Source: Ruminococcus_G sp964621905 (GTDB lineage Bacteria > Bacillota > Clostridia > Lachnospirales > Lachnospiraceae). Taken from it: a stretch of 64,000 nucleotides of DNA. The stretch is from positions 192,815 through 256,814 of the forward strand of contig CAZUNG010000005.1 of assembly GCA_964621905.1 (NCBI GenBank). Reading direction: 5' to 3'. Made by a program: the position numbers and the translations under genes. The notes beneath the pieces were generated by a model, which saw nothing but the letters and a program-made list of their open reading frames with translations, was not told the DNA's origin and made no database searches. This document shows positions 1-8,550 of the stretch, piece by piece; the first letter of the stretch is position 1; each line of letters starts with the position of its first letter.

Positions 1-8
1 CATAGATT

Positions 9-1256
9 ATGAATGAAGTCAGAAATATTATCGTGGGATTTGAGCTTGGAGAAACGACTTCGCAGCTCTGCTATTATGACCGGAGTGAAAAAGAGCCGAT
101 ATCGCTTGCTGTAAAAGCCGGCACCAGTCAGTTTACATTTCCGACGTGTTTGAGTAAAAAACCGGGTGAAGAAGTCTACCATTATGGTGTGGAGGCAGAA
201 TATTTTGCCTCTCATCAGGATGAGATATTGATCGAAAACCTCTATGAATGCTGCCTTCTGACGAAAGAGATTGAGGTGGACGATCAGATGGTGGAACCGG
301 CCCGTCTGCTGACGGAATTTTTCCGGCAGGCGCTTTTGATGCTGGGAATCAGCAATCCGGTAAAGAATATTTCAGGGATCATGGTTACTGTTCCGCGGCT
401 CAACAAGGCATTTGTAGATAACATGCGCAGTGCTTTTTCCATGCTGGGGTTTCCGGTCAGCCGCTGCTTTCTGCAGGATTATGATGAGAGTTTTTATTAT
501 TATGCGCTGTCGCAGAAACCGGATTTCTGGAGCCGGAAGGTCGGGCTGTTTTCCTTTGACAGGGAAGAAGTTGATTTCCAGTCACTTTCCATTGACAGGC
601 AGTCAAAGCCGGCGCTGGCATCTATTCAGAGGGGAAAACGTATCGTGTTGGATACCGCGCCGGAACAGCGTGATTTGCAGTTTTATGAACTGATTCAGGA
701 GTCGCTTGGAAATGAGATTTATTCCAGTATCTTTCTGGTTGGCAGTGGATTCGATAAAGACTGGGCGGTACGCTCCATTCCACTGCTCTGTAAAAATCAG
801 CGGCACGTATTCTATGGAAATAATCTGTACAGCAAAGGAGCCTGCTATGCGGCCCTTGATAAGGTGGAAGAACGCAGACTTAAGGATTATCTCTATCTCG
901 GGGAGGATTTGGTACTGACGGGAATTGGAATGGAACTGCTGGTATCCGGAGTACAGTCCTATTATCCGCTTGTGGAGCCAGGAATTCACTGGTACGAGGC
1001 GGTGAAAGACTGTGAGATCCTGCTGGAAGATGCCAGGGATCTGATCTTCCTGGTTGGCAAGATGAAGACGAATGAAATGAAGCGCTATTGTATGAAGCTT
1101 CCGGGACTTCCCGTGCGACCGAGCAGAGCAACCAGACTCAGACTGCATCTGGAATATGAATCTCCGAAGCAGTGCACCATCCGGGTGACAGATCTGGGGC
1201 TTGGCGAACTGTATCCGGCAAGCAGGATGGAATGGAATGAAGTGGTAACGGGATAA
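9..1256 (+). CDS. DUF5716-like protein with an actin/Hsp70-type (ASKHA) fold signature
   Basis: 415 aa with no signal peptide or membrane segment, so probably cytoplasmic. The N-terminus (IIVGFELGETTSQLCYY) resembles the phosphate-1 loop of Hsp70/actin-fold ATPases. Near residues 242-280 a VGSGF motif followed by a GACYAAL helix resembles the adenosine-binding part of that fold. From memory it matches the family called DUF5716; I cannot confirm that without a search. Function is unknown. The gene is 13 bp upstream of a TPR protein gene, probably in the same transcript, which suggests a chaperone-like or scaffold pair. Only 8 bases precede the start, so the promoter and any upstream operon partners lie outside the window. 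Confidence 0.7.
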   Translation: MNEVRNIIVGFELGETTSQLCYYDRSEKEPISLAVKAGTSQFTFPTCLSKKPGEEVYHYGVEAEYFASHQDEILIENLYECCLLTKEIEVDDQMVEPARLLTEFFRQALLMLGISNPVKNISGIMVTVPRLNKAFVDNMRSAFSMLGFPVSRCFLQDYDESFYYYALSQKPDFWSRKVGLFSFDREEVDFQSLSIDRQSKPALASIQRGKRIVLDTAPEQRDLQFYELIQESLGNEIYSSIFLVGSGFDKDWAVRSIPLLCKNQRHVFYGNNLYSKGACYAALDKVEERRLKDYLYLGEDLVLTGIGMELLVSGVQSYYPLVEPGIHWYEAVKDCEILLEDARDLIFLVGKMKTNEMKRYCMKLPGLPVRPSRATRLRLHLEYESPKQCTIRVTDLGLGELYPASRMEWNEVVTG

Positions 1257-1269
1257 AGGAGGCTAACAA

Positions 1270-2103
1270 ATGGCGGGATATCGTTTATGCCAGCAAAAAA
1301 GTGCAAAACATCCGTACTATATTGAAAATATCAGCACCGGCATCTTTACCATGGAAGAACTGTGCTTTTATATGAGCAATAATCTGTATTTGCTGGATGA
1401 GACAATTTTGAATCAAGAACTGGGGGAATGGTTTGTCAAAGAGCTGGGGCTTTCTGCGCTTGGGCAGCGGTTTCTTAAAATGCTTGAAGATCAGGCGGCT
1501 GTCAGTGATCTGATTATGCCAGTATTCAGAGAAATTCATTATCTTTCACAGGCGGAGAGCAAAGAACTGCTGGCTCAGGTGAAAAATATGGAAGAACAGC
1601 CGCCGCTGCTGCTTGCGAAAAAAAAGGGTGATGCGCTGGTGGCATATGGCAAATATGGGAACGCGATCAAAGTATATGAAAAAGTGCTGACAAAAAAGCC
1701 GGATTCATCGCTGGGCGAACAGTTTTCCGGAAGTGTGTGGCATAATCTTGGGTGCGCGTATGCCAGAATGTTTCAGATGAAAGAGGCGTCGGAATGTTTT
1801 GAAAAGGCTTACTCCATGCTGCATACAAAAGCGGTACTGAAAAGTTATCTCAGCTGTGTTTATCTGGGAGAATCCAGGGAATCTTTTCTTGAGAAAGGGG
1901 CCGCGCTCGGTGCAGACGGCATGACGCTGAAGGAGCTTGAGGAGGAGATTACAAAAGAGAATTCCAAGGAGGGACAGAAACAGGAAGCCTTCCAGAATGC
2001 GATGAAGAGCAGGGATGCCCAGGACATGGAATCCTACCTCAGGACGATGGATGCAATATTAGAAGAAATGACGGAGGAATATCACAAGAATACAGGGTTT
2101 TAG
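1270..2103 (+). CDS. TPR-repeat protein of unknown function
   Basis: 277 aa, soluble. The N-terminal half (about 1-110) is unrecognised. Residues about 115-215 hold helical pairs typical of tetratricopeptide repeats (GDALVAYGKYGNAIKVYEKVL, then a segment with NLGCAYARM and ASECFEKAY). The C-terminus is acidic and helical. The start has an AGGAGG-like site (aaaggaggctaacaaATG). TPR proteins usually mediate protein-protein contacts; here the likely partner is the ASKHA-like protein encoded just upstream. The gene ends about 15 bp before the next promoter. The specific role cannot be told from sequence. Confidence 0.65.
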   Translation: MAGYRLCQQKSAKHPYYIENISTGIFTMEELCFYMSNNLYLLDETILNQELGEWFVKELGLSALGQRFLKMLEDQAAVSDLIMPVFREIHYLSQAESKELLAQVKNMEEQPPLLLAKKKGDALVAYGKYGNAIKVYEKVLTKKPDSSLGEQFSGSVWHNLGCAYARMFQMKEASECFEKAYSMLHTKAVLKSYLSCVYLGESRESFLEKGAALGADGMTLKELEEEITKENSKEGQKQEAFQNAMKSRDAQDMESYLRTMDAILEEMTEEYHKNTGF

Positions 2104-2118
2104 GAGATGTCGAATCAG

Positions 2119-2147
2119 TTGACATGGATTGACAGATATGCTAGTAT
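2119..2147 (+). promoter_or_regulatory. Sigma-A promoter of the amino-acid ABC operon
   Basis: TTGACA (2119-2124), 17-bp spacer, TAGTAT (2142-2147). A perfect -35 and a 5/6 -10 with ideal spacing, about 70 bp before the binding-protein start. A second TTGACA at 2129 has no well-placed -10. Confidence 0.65.
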
Positions 2148-2218
2148 TATGCGTATGGTTTTAGCCTAGTAGAGTGCTAGTGAGCTAATGGACGAAAAAG
2201 ATCAGGAGGATTGAAAAA

Positions 2219-3124
2219 GTGAAAAAGAAAGTGTTATGTATGATGCTGTCCTGCGCGATGGCTGTGACATTGCTGGCAGGCTGTGGATCGAAGGAAAACG
2301 AGGCAGGAGAAAGCCAGGAGCCGAAGACAGAGGATACAGCTGATGACGGCGCAGCGGAAGATTCTGCAGAAACACCTGCTGAGGATGCAGGAAAAGAAGA
2401 GGATGCATCGGGCAGCAAAACTACATTTACAGTAGGATTTGACGCTGAGTATCCACCGTACGGATATATGGATGAGAGTGGTGAATATACCGGCTTTGAT
2501 CTGGAACTGGCGCAGGCAGTCTGCGATCTGGAGGGCTGGGAGCTTGTAAAGACACCGATTGCATGGGATTCCAAAGATATGGAACTGAATTCAGGATCGA
2601 TTGACTGTATCTGGAATGGATTTACCATGAATGGCAGAGAAGATGATTATACATGGTCTGATCCGTACGTAGATAACAGCCAGGTTATGGTTGTGGCTGA
2701 GAGCGCAGGGATGAAAGAACTTTCTGATCTGTCAGGAAAAATTGTCGGTGTACAGGCCGCATCTGCAGCACTGACACTCCTTCAGGATGAGGAAGGACAG
2801 AAAGAACTGGCAGATACGTTTGGAAATCTGCAGGAGTTTGCAGATTATAACAGTGCATTCGTAGAGCTGCAGGCAGGTTCGATTGACGCGATCGCAATGG
2901 ACATTGGTGTGGCTCAGTACCAGATCAAGTCCAGAGGCGAAGGATTCATGATCATGGACGAAAAACTGAATACCGAGCAGTATGCGATCGGATTCAAAAA
3001 AGGCAATGAAGAGCTGAGAGATAAAGTAAATGCAGATCTTCAGAAACTGCTGGCGGATGGTACCTTTGAAAAACTGGCAGAAAAATACGAACTGTCAGAT
3101 ATGGTGTGCCTGCAGGCAAAATAG
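2219..3124 (+). CDS. Polar amino-acid ABC transporter, substrate-binding lipoprotein
   Basis: 301 aa. The signal peptide ends in a lipobox (LLAGC) with Cys22 as the predicted lipidated residue, so the protein should be anchored to the outer face of the membrane. An acidic, low-complexity linker (about 24-60) is followed by a family-3 solute-binding domain (about 66-295, starting TFTVGFDAEYPPYGYMDE). It would bind an amino acid and deliver it to the permease/ATPase encoded next. The start is GTG, chosen because AGGAGG lies 8 bases upstream and the preceding TTG runs straight into a stop. The exact ligand is not deducible; polar amino acids or cystine are typical of the family. Confidence 0.88.
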   Translation: MKKKVLCMMLSCAMAVTLLAGCGSKENEAGESQEPKTEDTADDGAAEDSAETPAEDAGKEEDASGSKTTFTVGFDAEYPPYGYMDESGEYTGFDLELAQAVCDLEGWELVKTPIAWDSKDMELNSGSIDCIWNGFTMNGREDDYTWSDPYVDNSQVMVVAESAGMKELSDLSGKIVGVQAASAALTLLQDEEGQKELADTFGNLQEFADYNSAFVELQAGSIDAIAMDIGVAQYQIKSRGEGFMIMDEKLNTEQYAIGFKKGNEELRDKVNADLQKLLADGTFEKLAEKYELSDMVCLQAK

Positions 3125-3136
3125 TCAGGAGCGTAT

Positions 3137-3177
3137 AACCCCCGGATCTGCCGCCTTGGCGGCTGATCACGGGGGTT
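3137..3177 (+). promoter_or_regulatory. GC-rich stem-loop after the binding-protein gene
   Basis: An outer stem AACCCCCG/CGGGGGTT encloses an inner hairpin (GATC-GCCGCC / GGCGGC-GATC type). No long T-run follows, so it looks more like an mRNA-stabilising or partial-attenuation element than a full terminator. It would raise binding-protein output over the permease and ATPase. Confidence 0.6.
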
Positions 3178-3210
3178 CCCTGGCTTTTACTACAGGAGGA
3201 AAAGAAAGAT

Positions 3211-3861
3211 ATGGAGTTTTCAATGATGCTGCAACAGTTGTCGCAGGGGATGGTCAAATCCATCGGGATTTTTGTACTGACACTGTTGTTTTCGCTGCCG
3301 CTGGGACTTTTGATTTGCTTTGGAAGAATGTCCCGCAACAGACTGGTCAGCACAATTTTTAAAGTATATATTTCACTTATGCGCGGAACGCCCCTGATGC
3401 TGCAGTTGCTGGTCGTTTACTTTGGTCCGTTCTATCTGTTCCAGATGTCAATTGGCGGTGCGTACCGTTTTATCGCTATTATCATTGGATTTTCACTGAA
3501 TTATGCGGCCTATTTTGCAGAGATTTATCGCTCCGGGATCGAATCTATGCCCAAAGGACAGTACGAAGCGGCAAAAGTACTTGGATACAGCAAACAGCAG
3601 ACATTTGTGAAAATCATTCTTCCGCAGGTGATTAAGCGTATTCTGCCGGCAGTCACAAACGAGGTCATTACGCTGGTTAAGGATACTTCTCTTGCATTTG
3701 CACTTGCCTATATGGAAATGTTTACGATCGCAAAACAGATTGCAGCAGCGAACACCACATTTATGCCATTTATCGTGGCAGGTGTCTTCTATTATGTGTT
3801 TAATCTGGTTGTTGCGGTTGTGATGGAAGGGCTTGAGAAGAAGCTGAATTATTATCACTAG
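3211..3861 (+). CDS. Amino-acid ABC transporter permease (HisM/GlnP type)
   Basis: 216 aa, the usual length for this family, with about five hydrophobic segments. The cytoplasmic EAA loop that docks to the ATPase is visible near residues 119-140 (EAAKVLGYSKQQTFVKIILP). It forms the transmembrane channel of the importer, probably as a homodimer since only one permease gene is present. AGGAGG lies 7-8 bases upstream of the ATG. The gene is separated from the binding-protein gene only by the stem-loop, and the ATPase gene starts 12 bp downstream. Confidence 0.88.
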   Translation: MEFSMMLQQLSQGMVKSIGIFVLTLLFSLPLGLLICFGRMSRNRLVSTIFKVYISLMRGTPLMLQLLVVYFGPFYLFQMSIGGAYRFIAIIIGFSLNYAAYFAEIYRSGIESMPKGQYEAAKVLGYSKQQTFVKIILPQVIKRILPAVTNEVITLVKDTSLAFALAYMEMFTIAKQIAAANTTFMPFIVAGVFYYVFNLVVAVVMEGLEKKLNYYH

Positions 3862-3873
3862 GGAGGATTATGA

Positions 3874-4635
3874 ATGAACCTGTTGGAAATGAACCATATT
3901 AATAAAAAGTTTGACAATCTGGAAGTCATCAAAGATATCTCCCTGTCGGTGAAAGAAGGAGAGATTCTGTCGATTATCGGACCGTCCGGGTCCGGAAAAT
4001 CAACGCTGCTGCGGTGTGCGACGATGCTCGAGGAGATTAACGGGGGCGAGATTTCCTATATGGGGGAGAAAGCGGCCTGGGTGGGAAATTCAGGAGAAGC
4101 ATGCCATCCTAAAAGAGAAGATATGAAACGGATTCACTCTTATTTTGGTCTTGTGTTCCAGAATTTTAATCTGTTTCCACACTATTCCGTTATGAAAAAC
4201 CTGACGGATGCTCCGATCAATATTCAAAAGCGAGACCGGGATGAGGTCTTTGGGGAAGCACGGGAGCTGCTTGTGAAAATGGGACTGTCAGATAAAGAAG
4301 ATGCTTACCCCTGTCAGCTTTCAGGAGGACAATGCCAGCGAGTGGCCATCGCACGGGCCCTTGCACTGAATCCCAAAATTCTGTTCTTTGATGAGCCGAC
4401 ATCTGCCCTTGACCCGGAACTGACAGGCGAAGTGCTCAAGGTCATCCGTTCGCTGGCGGATCTTGATATCACGATGGTAATCGTCACTCATGAGATGGCA
4501 TTTGCACGGGATATTTCTGACCGTATCGTGTTTATGGACAAAGGAGTGATTGCACTTGAGGGAACTCCGGCAGATGTATTTTCCTCAGACCATACGAGAA
4601 TGAAAGAGTTTTTGGGGAAATTCAACCGGAGATAA
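3874..4635 (+). CDS. Amino-acid ABC transporter ATP-binding protein
   Basis: 253 aa. It has Walker A GPSGSGKST (36-44), the Q-loop in VFQNFNLFPH, signature LSGGQCQRV (the usual LSGGQQQRV with Cys at one position), Walker B ILFFDEPTSALD and the switch His in VTHEM. It powers the importer encoded by the two preceding genes. Relative to GlnQ-type homologues it carries a slightly longer segment before the Q-loop (about residues 66-90). It is the last gene of the three-gene operon. No clear intrinsic terminator follows, and the purC promoter starts within a few bases. Confidence 0.9.
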   Translation: MNLLEMNHINKKFDNLEVIKDISLSVKEGEILSIIGPSGSGKSTLLRCATMLEEINGGEISYMGEKAAWVGNSGEACHPKREDMKRIHSYFGLVFQNFNLFPHYSVMKNLTDAPINIQKRDRDEVFGEARELLVKMGLSDKEDAYPCQLSGGQCQRVAIARALALNPKILFFDEPTSALDPELTGEVLKVIRSLADLDITMVIVTHEMAFARDISDRIVFMDKGVIALEGTPADVFSSDHTRMKEFLGKFNRR

Positions 4636-4639
4636 GGTA

Positions 4640-4668
4640 TTGCTTTTGGAAAACATGTAAGATATAAT
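4640..4668 (+). promoter_or_regulatory. Promoter of the purine gene cluster
   Basis: TTGCTT (4640-4645), 17-bp spacer, TATAAT (4663-4668). It leaves a leader of about 130 nt before purC. I looked for a purine riboswitch or PurR-type palindrome in the leader and saw neither. Confidence 0.55.
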
Positions 4669-4803
4669 CAACTTGTAACAGTTCGGACGGTGGAAAAATA
4701 TATACAGAGGCAGATGTTAAGCCTGCTTAAAGGACAGCTGTTTGAACCAGTTGCACTGATAACTTTGAAAAATACTATGTGGATAAGGAAAGGCGTCAGA
4801 CTT

Positions 4804-5511
4804 ATGAAAAAGTTAGAGCAGTTATACGAAGGAAAAGCGAAGAAAGTTTTTGCAACGGATGTTGATGGAATTGTCATCGTGGATTATAAAGATGATGCGA
4901 CGGCGTTCAATGGTGAGAAAAAGGGAACGATTGTCGGTAAAGGTGTAATTAATAACCGCATGACGAACCGTGTATTTAAAATGATGGAGGAAGAAGGAAT
5001 TCCGACACATCTGGTTGAAGAATTGAGCGACCGCGAGACTGCAGTGAAAAAAGTAGATATCGTTCCGCTTGAAGTTATCGTGCGCAATGTGGCTGCAGGA
5101 AGCTTTTCAAAGAGAATGGGCGTTGAAGAGGGTAAAGAGCTGCTTTGTCCGATTGTTGAATTCAGCTATAAAGATGATGATCTGGGCGACCCGTTTATCA
5201 ATGATGACTATGCGCTTGCACTGGGACTGGCAACACAGGAAGAGATTGATACCATCAAAACCTACACACGCAAGATTAATGAAATTATGAAAAAATATTT
5301 CCTGAATGCAGGAATGAAACTGATCGACTTCAAGATCGAGTTCGGAAAACTTCCTGACGGAACGATCATTCTGGCCGATGAGGTATCCCCGGATACCTGC
5401 CGTCTGTGGGATGTCAATACCAATCAAAAACTGGATAAAGACCGTTTCCGCAGAGATCTCGGAAATGTAGAAGAAGCATATAACGAAGTATTTAACCGCC
5501 TCGGACTTTAA
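4804..5511 (+). CDS. purC: Phosphoribosylaminoimidazole-succinocarboxamide synthase
   Basis: 235 aa, the normal length for bacterial SAICAR synthetase. It joins CAIR and aspartate with ATP hydrolysis in de novo purine synthesis. The N-terminus KLEQLYEGKAKKVFAT and the internal VRNVAAGSFSKRMG and LADEVSPDTCRLWD blocks are family signatures. The ATG at 4804 is preferred over an in-frame ATG at 4690 because homologues start with KxxxLYEGKAK and an AGGAAAGG site precedes it. It is first in a run of purine genes; purF begins 21 bp later. Confidence 0.95.
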   Translation: MKKLEQLYEGKAKKVFATDVDGIVIVDYKDDATAFNGEKKGTIVGKGVINNRMTNRVFKMMEEEGIPTHLVEELSDRETAVKKVDIVPLEVIVRNVAAGSFSKRMGVEEGKELLCPIVEFSYKDDDLGDPFINDDYALALGLATQEEIDTIKTYTRKINEIMKKYFLNAGMKLIDFKIEFGKLPDGTIILADEVSPDTCRLWDVNTNQKLDKDRFRRDLGNVEEAYNEVFNRLGL

Positions 5512-5532
5512 TCTGGAAAAGAGGCGAAATCC

Positions 5533-6981
5533 ATGATGCGAAGCAGGATACACGAACAGACAGAAGTGACAGATAAGCTTAGGGAAGAATGTGGGGTATT
5601 TGGCATCTACGACTTGAACGGCAGTGACGTTGCCTCTTCAATTTATTACGGATTATTTGCGCTGCAGCACCGCGGACAGGAAAGCTGCGGGATTGCAGTC
5701 AGCGATACGAACGGACCGAAAGGAAAAGTGAGCTCCTGTAAGGGGATGGGACTGGTCAATGAAGTTTTTCTGCCCGGTTCACTGGATGACCTGCCCGGGG
5801 ATATCGGGGTTGGTCATGTGCGGTATTCGACGGCAGGGGCCAGTACGCGTGAAAATGCACAGCCGCTCGTATTGAATTACATTAAGGGAACGCTTGCGCT
5901 CGCTCACAACGGCAATCTGATCAATGCTCTTGAACTGAGAAGGGAGCTGGAATACGGCGGTGCAATCTTTCAGACCACCATTGACTCAGAAGTTATCGCC
6001 TATCACGTTGCCCGGGAACGTGTCAACACAGCTACCGCCGAGGAGGCTGTCGGAAACGCGATGAAGAAAATGAAAGGCGCTTATTCACTGATTGTCATGT
6101 CACCGCGTAAGCTGATCGGGGCGAGGGATCCTTACGGATTTAAGCCTCTGTGTATCGGGAAGCGTGACAGGGCATATATCATAACCTCGGAGACATGTGC
6201 ACTTGAGACTCTGGGTGCAGAATTTGTGCGCGATGTGGAGCCGGGAGAAATTGTAACGATTACAAAAGACGGAATATCGTCTGATACCAGCATGTGCCTG
6301 TCCAGAGATGAACAGGCAAGATGCATTTTTGAGTATATTTATTTTGCAAGGCCTGACAGCCATATCGATGGCGTCAGCGTTTACGGGTCACGCATCAGGG
6401 CAGGAAGATATCTGGCGATGGATTCCCCCGTGGAAGCCGACTTGGTGGTGGGGGTTCCGGAATCCGGAAATGCTGCTGCGCTCGGCTATTCTCTGGAATC
6501 CGGTATTCCTTATGGAACGGCATTTGTAAAGAACGGATATGTTGGGCGGACCTTTATCAAACCAAAACAAAGCAGCAGGGAGTCCAGCGTCCGTGTGAAA
6601 CTGAATGTGCTGAAGGAAGCGGTGTACGGAAAACGGGTGATCATGATCGATGATTCGATTGTGCGCGGAACGACGAGTGACCGTATCGTCAGTATGTTAA
6701 AAGAAGCTGGGGCGAAGGAAGTCCATATGCGGGTTAGTTCTCCGCCGTTTTTATGGCCGTGCTATTTTGGGACAGACGTGCCGGCACGAGAGCAGCTGAT
6801 TGCCTATAACCGTTCTGTTGATGAGATCCGCCAGATCATTGGAGCCGATTCTCTTGCATATCTCGGACTCAATCGACTGAGTGAGATTGCAGAGGGACTG
6901 CCAATCTGCACGGGATGTTTTAATGGGAAATACCCGATGGAGCCTCCAAAAGAGGATATCCGCGGGGAGTACGAGCACTGA
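5533..6981 (+). CDS. purF: Amidophosphoribosyltransferase (glutamine PRPP amidotransferase)
   Basis: 482 aa. It makes phosphoribosylamine from PRPP and glutamine, the committed step of purine synthesis. Cys20 (EECGVFGI) should be the catalytic Cys exposed after loss of a 19-residue propeptide. The N-terminal glutaminase domain includes QHRGQES. The C-terminal phosphoribosyltransferase domain has the PRPP loop VIMIDDSIVRGTT. Cysteines in QARCIF, LWPCYF and CTGC match the four 4Fe-4S ligands of the Bacillus-type enzyme, so an oxygen-sensitive, cluster-containing enzyme is expected. Starts at 5533 and 5536 are both possible. Confidence 0.95.
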   Translation: MMRSRIHEQTEVTDKLREECGVFGIYDLNGSDVASSIYYGLFALQHRGQESCGIAVSDTNGPKGKVSSCKGMGLVNEVFLPGSLDDLPGDIGVGHVRYSTAGASTRENAQPLVLNYIKGTLALAHNGNLINALELRRELEYGGAIFQTTIDSEVIAYHVARERVNTATAEEAVGNAMKKMKGAYSLIVMSPRKLIGARDPYGFKPLCIGKRDRAYIITSETCALETLGAEFVRDVEPGEIVTITKDGISSDTSMCLSRDEQARCIFEYIYFARPDSHIDGVSVYGSRIRAGRYLAMDSPVEADLVVGVPESGNAAALGYSLESGIPYGTAFVKNGYVGRTFIKPKQSSRESSVRVKLNVLKEAVYGKRVIMIDDSIVRGTTSDRIVSMLKEAGAKEVHMRVSSPPFLWPCYFGTDVPAREQLIAYNRSVDEIRQIIGADSLAYLGLNRLSEIAEGLPICTGCFNGKYPMEPPKEDIRGEYEH

Positions 6982-7015
6982 CATAAAGTGCGCTTCAGAG
7001 AAAGGATTATAATTT

Positions 7016-8449
7016 ATGAGTACAAACAGATACCAAAGTCCGTTGTCGGAACGATATGCGAGCAAAGAAATGCAGTATATCTTTTCGCCGGATATGAAAT
7101 TCCGTACCTGGAGAAAACTCTGGATTGCATTGGCCGAGACGGAGAAAGAGCTTGGCCTTAATATTACGCAGGAGCAGATAGATGAGCTGAAAGAATATGC
7201 GGATGACATTAATTATGATGTCGCAAAGGCGAGAGAAAAAGAAGTCCGCCATGATGTGATGTCACACGTTTACGCATATGGGGTACAGTGCCCGAAAGCA
7301 AAAGGAATCATCCATCTGGGCGCGACTTCCTGTTATGTGGGTGATAATACAGATATTATCGTGATGACAGAGGGGCTGAAGCTGATAAAGAAAAAACTGG
7401 TGAATGTAATCGCAGAGCTTGCGAAATTTGCGAACGAATATAAAGCACAGCCTACTCTGGCATTTACTCATTTTCAGCCTGCACAGCCGACAACAGTCGG
7501 AAAACGTGCAACCCTCTGGATGCAGGAGTTTCTGCTGGATCTGGAGGATGTGGACTATGTACTGAATGGAATGAAGCTTCTTGGCTCCAAAGGTACAACC
7601 GGAACGCAGGCGAGCTTTCTGGAGTTGTTTGATGGCGATCACGAAAAGATTGACCAGATTGACCCGATGATCGCGAAGAAAATGGGCTTTAAAGACTGCT
7701 ATCCGGTATCGGGACAGACATATTCCCGTAAGGTAGATACCCGGGTTGTCAACGTGCTGGCGGGAATTGCGGCGAGTGCGCATAAATTCTCTAATGATAT
7801 CCGCCTGCTCCAGCACCTGAAAGAAGTCGAGGAACCTTTTGAAAAAAGTCAGATTGGTTCTTCAGCGATGGCATATAAAAGAAATCCGATGCGAAGCGAG
7901 CGTATTGCATCTCTGTCCAGATTTGTTATGGTGGATGCACTCAATCCGGCGATCACATCGGCAACACAGTGGTTTGAGAGAACTCTGGATGATTCTGCAA
8001 ATAAGCGTTTGAGTATACCGGAAGGTTTCCTTGCTGTTGACGGTATTCTGGATCTCTGCCTGAATGTGGTAGACGGACTGGTTGTATACCCGAAAGTTAT
8101 TGAAAAACGTCTGATGTCAGAACTTCCGTTTATGGCTACAGAGAACATCATGATGGATGCAGTCAAAGCCGGCGGTGACCGTCAGGAGCTTCACGAGAGA
8201 ATCCGTGAGCTTTCCATGGAGGCCGGAAAAAATGTGAAGGCGGAAGGAAAAGACAACAATCTTCTGGAACTGATTGCCGCAGATCCGGCGTTTAATCTGA
8301 CACTGGAAGATCTTCAGAAGACGATGGATCCGACGAAGTATACCGGAAGGGCAAAAGAGCAGGTAGATACCTTCCTTGCAAAAGTGGTCAAGCCGGTACT
8401 GGAACAAAATGAGGAACTGCTGGGTGTGAAAGCGGAAATCAATGTATAA
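7016..8449 (+). CDS. purB: Adenylosuccinate lyase
   Basis: 477 aa, a member of the fumarase/aspartase superfamily. It cleaves SAICAR to AICAR and adenylosuccinate to AMP, each with release of fumarate. The superfamily signature loop is seen as GSSAMAYKRNP near residue 280, and the His-containing block HLGATSCYVGDN is near residue 101. It starts 35 bp after purF with AAAGGA upstream, so it is probably in the same transcript. A hairpin with a T-run follows 40 bp after the stop. Confidence 0.95.
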   Translation: MSTNRYQSPLSERYASKEMQYIFSPDMKFRTWRKLWIALAETEKELGLNITQEQIDELKEYADDINYDVAKAREKEVRHDVMSHVYAYGVQCPKAKGIIHLGATSCYVGDNTDIIVMTEGLKLIKKKLVNVIAELAKFANEYKAQPTLAFTHFQPAQPTTVGKRATLWMQEFLLDLEDVDYVLNGMKLLGSKGTTGTQASFLELFDGDHEKIDQIDPMIAKKMGFKDCYPVSGQTYSRKVDTRVVNVLAGIAASAHKFSNDIRLLQHLKEVEEPFEKSQIGSSAMAYKRNPMRSERIASLSRFVMVDALNPAITSATQWFERTLDDSANKRLSIPEGFLAVDGILDLCLNVVDGLVVYPKVIEKRLMSELPFMATENIMMDAVKAGGDRQELHERIRELSMEAGKNVKAEGKDNNLLELIAADPAFNLTLEDLQKTMDPTKYTGRAKEQVDTFLAKVVKPVLEQNEELLGVKAEINV

Positions 8450-8490
8450 TCTCTGAACAGACATTTGAAATCAGGGAACGATGTGTTAGA

Positions 8491-8523
8491 AAGGGGATGA
8501 GCGGTACCGCTTCATCCCCTTTT
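8491..8523 (+). terminator. Intrinsic terminator or attenuator between purB and the antiporter gene
   Basis: AAGGGGATGA then AGCGGTACCGCT then TCATCCCCTTTT: a near-perfect stem with a short loop followed by Ts. Only 27 bp separate it from the next start codon and no promoter fits in that gap, so some read-through into the antiporter gene is likely. Confidence 0.7.
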
Positions 8524-8550
8524 AAAATATGAGAGGGGTGTTCTTTTTAC

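Noticed and set aside
4669..4803. Purine riboswitch or PurR box in the purC leader
   Set aside because: No conserved purine-aptamer loops or PurBox-like sequence found; only weak local hairpins.
4690..4803. N-terminal extension of PurC
   Set aside because: The 38 extra codons have no similarity to SAICAR synthetases and lie in the leader; the ATG at 4804 fits the family.
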